Source: Bifidobacteriaceae bacterium (lineage in GTDB: Bacteria; Actinomycetota; Actinomycetes; Actinomycetales; Bifidobacteriaceae). Taken from it: a DNA stretch of 64,000 nt. The notes under the pieces are model-generated. The model was given only the letters and a program-made list of their open reading frames with translations, had not been told where the DNA came from and did not search any database. Shown here piece by piece: positions 60,794 through 64,000 of this stretch. The stretch covers positions 1 through 64,000 of the forward strand of contig JALCQC010000010.1 of assembly GCA_022650895.1 (NCBI GenBank), read 5' to 3'. Position numbers and translations under genes: made by a program. Every line of letters starts with the position of its first letter. Positions within the stretch are counted from its first letter, which is position 1.

Positions 60794-63478
60794 CTATTTA
60801 ACGAGAGAGGCAATAACATCCTCATCTATTTTTTGTTTTGGCTCAAAGAGTGGTGAATCAAGGTAGGAGTAGATGGACTTCTGGAGGGCGCGCGCCTCAG
60901 GATATTTCTGAAGATCTTGAATTCCCATGGAAGAGAACAGCAACTTTCCTCCGCCACACTGACATTCAAACAACTGTGCCATCGGTCGGATATAGGCGTA
61001 GCTATCCATTTCAGTGACGATGGATTCATAAGGCTTCGGAAGAATAACTGCCCTCTGCGTTGCCATAGGCCACCACTGCCAGTTTGTATGGAATTCTGTT
61101 GGGAATTCTTTGAAGAGTGGATGTTGAGAGTCGATGAGCTGTCCCATTCCTCCATCTTGCTTGGTAAAGGTTCCAACTGACCAGAAATCGGTTGAGAACT
61201 GCGCCTGAATTGAAGATGGCAGAGCCTCTTTCGTTGAATGGGGGGACAAGTAGACCGTTCCTCCTCGATGGAGGATATTCCGCGCGTCTTCGTCAAAATG
61301 CTCTGTCTCATACACGGAATCTGGACGAACAGGTGCTCCAGATGGGTATACCCATACGGGGTAGGTATTAGTTATTCCCGCGATTTCGATAGTCAGGTTT
61401 AGCCGTTCTGTCTCTTTGATATCACCCAGAGGAAGGCTGATGCTTCCAACTTCAAGAAGATTCCCTGCGGGATAATAGCCCTGCTCGAGATCACCATTGA
61501 AATACACTTTGTGACCGGTTAGCTTATAGTGCGCAGAGCCCGCTAAAGCAGTTTTTCCATAGTTGGCGACCTTGATGGTGGCATTGAGGGTTTCGTTATT
61601 TGAATAGGTATATTTCGGCAGGAGAGCTAGAGGAAGCTGATCGGTGAAGAATGCGTTGAATCTATCAGCCTGAGCAAATGAGTATGGCTTCGGCTTAAGA
61701 TGTGCATTCAGCATTCCGACGAGTGCTGTTCCCTGTCCTGGAAAATCCTGCACTCCGAGAAGAGAAAGGCCGCTGAAATCCTTTGTGCGCATAGATGCTT
61801 CAACTTCTTCGCGATAGCACAATAACGACAACTCTCCTGAGGCCGCCACATATTCGTGCCACTGGTCTTCAAGTCCGCTGTTGTGTACTCTGTCACGGAT
61901 TATTCTGTAATTCGCAGGATCGGTGACCCCTTTGAAATCATCAATTTCATCAAAAGCGGGCAGAACTTCGTATTGGCCCACTTCGAATCCAAATACAGGC
62001 TTCGAATAATGCTCGCGAATCTTGTTCATCGCGTCATCGTAGGTGTTCTGAGAATTGGGGTAGCGATGATTGAGGAATCCATGCATCTCGGCAAAAGTCG
62101 CTCGTAAGTCACATTCATGAAATGCCTGCGAAGTATAGAAATCGCTGTCTTGATCATACCCTTGGGCTCCATAATGTGGATTTGATCCATTTGCATAGAG
62201 ACGGGTGCTGTCTAGCGTGTGAGCGAGCTGAAGCAGCTCACTCATGCGTTCGTGCCCCTTGTCGCCTGTTGCTAATTCGTTGCCTAGAGTGAGCATGACG
62301 AATGAGGGATGGTTGCTCAGGTGTCGAATGATTTGCTCAAGCTCTGTCTTGTAGTAATTGAAGCTTTTGTCACTTTCAAAAGCATGGTGGGGATCCCAGT
62401 GGGATAGTTCCGGCTGCATCATCATGCCGAGTTCATCCGCAACAGTAAAAGCGGCATCCGGGGGGCAATGCGAATGGAAGCGCACACAATTGATGCCATA
62501 GTTTTTGTAAGTCGTTAGAATCTCGCGCCATTCATCCACCGACATGGGTGGGTAGCCGGTCTCAGGAAATTCTGCGCAATTGGCTTCGCTCCTGAGAAAA
62601 AGAGGTCGACCGTTGAGCGCAAGACGACCGTTTGAGCTATTAAAATCACGAATTCCAAAACGTACAGTTTTGATAGATGACGTTGAGAGACAGGCAGAAA
62701 GATAATAGAGATTCCCCTCAAATTCATCCCACTTCTTAAGTCCGGTCTTTAGAGCGAGATCTTTGAGATGCACTTCTTGCAAACCGCGTGGAATAGAAAT
62801 TCGTTCGGTGATCTGTGGTTGTCGAAGGGATGCTGACTCAAGCGTGAGAACGCCGGAGTAACCTTCGGATGAGCTGATTTGAAGCGTGACATCAAGGAGA
62901 TTCCCGTGCGGGTAAGCAGCCAGAGAGTGGATGAACGTGCTCTCTTCTGTGCGAAGACGAATGTATCCGAGCAATCCGTTCCAATTCGTCTGTGTCTCGT
63001 CGGTGGCGGTAGAAGAGTAGACGATTGCATCGTGTGGGAGCCCGGGATAGCTATTGTCTGAAAGAATCCTCATCTCGGTATTTTCTTTGATGAGATTTGT
63101 TACCTCAAAGATGTGCGGGGTGCTGAGGGAAGCGGGTATGAAGTGGTCGACTTCATAGTTGTCGATAAAAAGACGAAGGCATCGGGCACGTTCAATTTCC
63201 AAAAAAGTGCGTTTCCCATCACTTGGAACAGCAAAATCAAGTTTTTTCGAGAACTCCGCTTTTCCCTCAAAAGTATGTTTACGTGTGAGACGGGTTACCC
63301 ATGGACGAAGATCAACTACTGATTGCTCATTCTCTTGCATCTTAACTTTTTCAGAGGGTGCCTGTGCAACGTCGATGACGCCGATTCCGTTCTCGTCTAA
63401 CGTTCCGGGGAGCGTGACCGGTCGTACGATGTTGTCGCCAATAGTGACGCTCCATTTACCCTCTAGGTTGGTGATCAT
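60794..63478 (-). CDS. GH2 family glycoside hydrolase
   Basis: An 894-residue intracellular enzyme of GH2 architecture. The sugar-binding domain comes first (NLEGKWSVTIGDNIVRPVTLPGTLDE), then immunoglobulin-like sheets and the TIM barrel. In the barrel, HCPPDAAFTVADELGMMMQPELS, HLSNHPSFVMLTLGNELATG (acid/base glutamate) and KPVFGFEVGQYEVLPAF (nucleophile glutamate) are seen. A C-terminal part of about 300 residues follows. Length and QDFPGQGTALVGMLN place it among GH2 enzymes of unclear specificity, often annotated as beta-galactosidase, beta-glucuronidase or beta-mannosidase. Codon use is AT-richer than in neighbours, which suggests recent acquisition. Confidence 0.85.
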   Translation of the reverse strand: MITNLEGKWSVTIGDNIVRPVTLPGTLDENGIGVIDVAQAPSEKVKMQENEQSVVDLRPWVTRLTRKHTFEGKAEFSKKLDFAVPSDGKRTFLEIERARCLRLFIDNYEVDHFIPASLSTPHIFEVTNLIKENTEMRILSDNSYPGLPHDAIVYSSTATDETQTNWNGLLGYIRLRTEESTFIHSLAAYPHGNLLDVTLQISSSEGYSGVLTLESASLRQPQITERISIPRGLQEVHLKDLALKTGLKKWDEFEGNLYYLSACLSTSSIKTVRFGIRDFNSSNGRLALNGRPLFLRSEANCAEFPETGYPPMSVDEWREILTTYKNYGINCVRFHSHCPPDAAFTVADELGMMMQPELSHWDPHHAFESDKSFNYYKTELEQIIRHLSNHPSFVMLTLGNELATGDKGHERMSELLQLAHTLDSTRLYANGSNPHYGAQGYDQDSDFYTSQAFHECDLRATFAEMHGFLNHRYPNSQNTYDDAMNKIREHYSKPVFGFEVGQYEVLPAFDEIDDFKGVTDPANYRIIRDRVHNSGLEDQWHEYVAASGELSLLCYREEVEASMRTKDFSGLSLLGVQDFPGQGTALVGMLNAHLKPKPYSFAQADRFNAFFTDQLPLALLPKYTYSNNETLNATIKVANYGKTALAGSAHYKLTGHKVYFNGDLEQGYYPAGNLLEVGSISLPLGDIKETERLNLTIEIAGITNTYPVWVYPSGAPVRPDSVYETEHFDEDARNILHRGGTVYLSPHSTKEALPSSIQAQFSTDFWSVGTFTKQDGGMGQLIDSQHPLFKEFPTEFHTNWQWWPMATQRAVILPKPYESIVTEMDSYAYIRPMAQLFECQCGGGKLLFSSMGIQDLQKYPEARALQKSIYSYLDSPLFEPKQKIDEDVIASLVK

Positions 63479-63850
63479 GAGAATTTCCTTGTCTTGGAAA
63501 GTGGCATTGAAATCATGTTTTTCTAGGCGAAGCCTTTTTAGCCTATATGTCTAATGTATGTTCTCGTTTTTTAGTGGGGTTGGGGAAAGTTGCTGAACTG
63601 TATAGAAATTCTCTCTTCAGGTGAAGTCCGAACCAAAATAACGAGCATGATCTAAGAAAATTACGGAAAACGGTATGAGCAATTTTTCTATATTGATGAG
63701 CAACTGTATCAAATCCTATAGAAATCTTGCTGCCTATAATCGGCTGTAATCACTGAAGAAAGAATAGCTGCCACTTACAACGTCAATGCAACAGCATAGA
63801 TTACCGCAGGGTAAAGTGACTGCTTTCTCTCGTTCTCGAGGAGGAGACAA
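63479..63850. promoter_or_regulatory. divergent promoter region with TATAGAAA motifs
   Basis: 372 AT-rich bases between the GH2 gene and the next operon. TATAGAAAT occurs at 63601-63609 and 63717-63725, and the opposite orientation (TTTTTCTATA) at 63683-63692. These may be half-sites for the nearby AraC regulator. No other ORF is seen apart from the one at 63851. Confidence 0.45.
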
Positions 63851-63931
63851 GTGCAATATTTATCTAGTTATCGATGGGAATATTTCCTGACGACACTAAA
63901 TCTGAAGAAGGGGATTCGTCATGCAGACTAA
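63851..63931 (+). CDS. 26-codon upstream ORF, candidate leader peptide
   Basis: A GTG preceded by CGAGGAGGAGACAA, one of the strongest ribosome binding sites in the window, opens a 26-residue ORF (VQYLSSYRWEYFLTTLNLKK then GIRHAD). Its stop codon lies inside the next gene, overlapping by 11 bases. The ORF is rich in Tyr and Leu. It could couple translation or act as a leader; it could also be a decayed gene end. It is too short for the track. Confidence 0.4.
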   Translation: MQYLSSYRWEYFLTTLNLKKGIRHAD

Positions 63932-64000
63932 ATCGCTTGATGTTTCTGTAGATGGTGTACGCGTCAACAAACACCGACGTGATTGGCGCGGTTGGAAGTT
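63921..64000 (+). CDS. start of unknown gene, possibly sugar ABC transporter permease
   Basis: The open frame runs off the window after 26 residues: MQTKSLDVSVDGVRVNKHRRDWRGWK. GAAGAAGGGG lies before the ATG. The basic, Arg/Trp-rich stretch is like the N-termini of LplB-type sugar permeases, and a transport gene would fit next to GH2, DUF5107 and AraC genes. The visible part is too short for a family call. Confidence 0.45.
   Translation, partial: MQTKSLDVSVDGVRVNKHRRDWRGWK

Noticed and set aside
1-64000. CRISPR arrays, insertion sequences, prophage genes, rRNA
   Set aside because: No regularly spaced repeats, transposase, integrase, phage structural motifs or rRNA sequence were seen on either strand.

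Overview
The window looks like a chromosomal segment of a Bifidobacterium or a close relative (Bifidobacteriaceae). The evidence is mid-to-high G+C, strong AAGGAGG-type ribosome binding sites, and a set of actinobacterial marker genes: a DUF3566 protein, a DUF3073 protein, an SCP_3 sterol-carrier-like protein, CrgA, a DUF881 protein, a class E sortase and a pabA/trpG amidotransferase. The DUF3566 gene, the tRNA-Ile/tRNA-Ala pair and the crgA-DUF881-sortase-amidotransferase block normally lie close to the replication origin in Actinobacteria. A dense cluster of DnaA-box matches sits just upstream of crgA.

Layout. 1-8.9 kb: a glycan-use locus with the end of a GH38 alpha-mannosidase, an ABC importer (lipoprotein plus two permeases), a GH5 enzyme of the beta-mannosidase type, a GH3 enzyme and a LacI regulator; import and stepwise trimming of N-glycan- or mannan-derived oligosaccharides is the best reading. 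9-13.3 kb: DUF3566 protein, a VanZ-RDD fusion, a family 2 glycosyltransferase and an aldo/keto reductase. 13.5-18.5 kb: an operon of two polytopic membrane proteins, a membrane-anchored NirK-type copper nitrite reductase with all expected copper ligands, and a DNA-3-methyladenine glycosylase. 18.6-26.6 kb: a GlsB/YeaQ-type membrane protein, an ABC exporter with a YxeA protein, a membrane acyltransferase, two aldo/keto reductases and a zinc alcohol dehydrogenase. 26.7-38.3 kb: two tRNAs, an OsmC/Ohr protein, a DUF45 metallopeptidase, an SDR, Dps, a CNNM/CBS protein, metY, ppc and thrE.

38.3-47 kb: pepC, a tandem duplication of an unknown membrane protein whose first copy is broken, trpS, the DUF3073 and SCP_3 genes, and glgP. 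47.1-50.6 kb: a tightly overlapped four-gene operon, acyltransferase-GT8-GT8-acyltransferase, which I regard as the best candidate for an undescribed envelope glycolipid or acylated-glycan pathway. 50.8-56.3 kb: small membrane protein, rhomboid protease, DnaA-box region, crgA, DUF881 protein, sortase and amidotransferase. 56.3-64 kb: a second glycan locus with a DUF5107/TPR protein, an AraC regulator, a GH2 enzyme and the start of a probable transport operon preceded by a 26-codon upstream ORF.

Taken together the window joins conserved origin-proximal housekeeping genes to two accessory sugar loci at its ends and to an unusual nitrite-reductase operon. All functions are read from sequence motifs; no database search was run.
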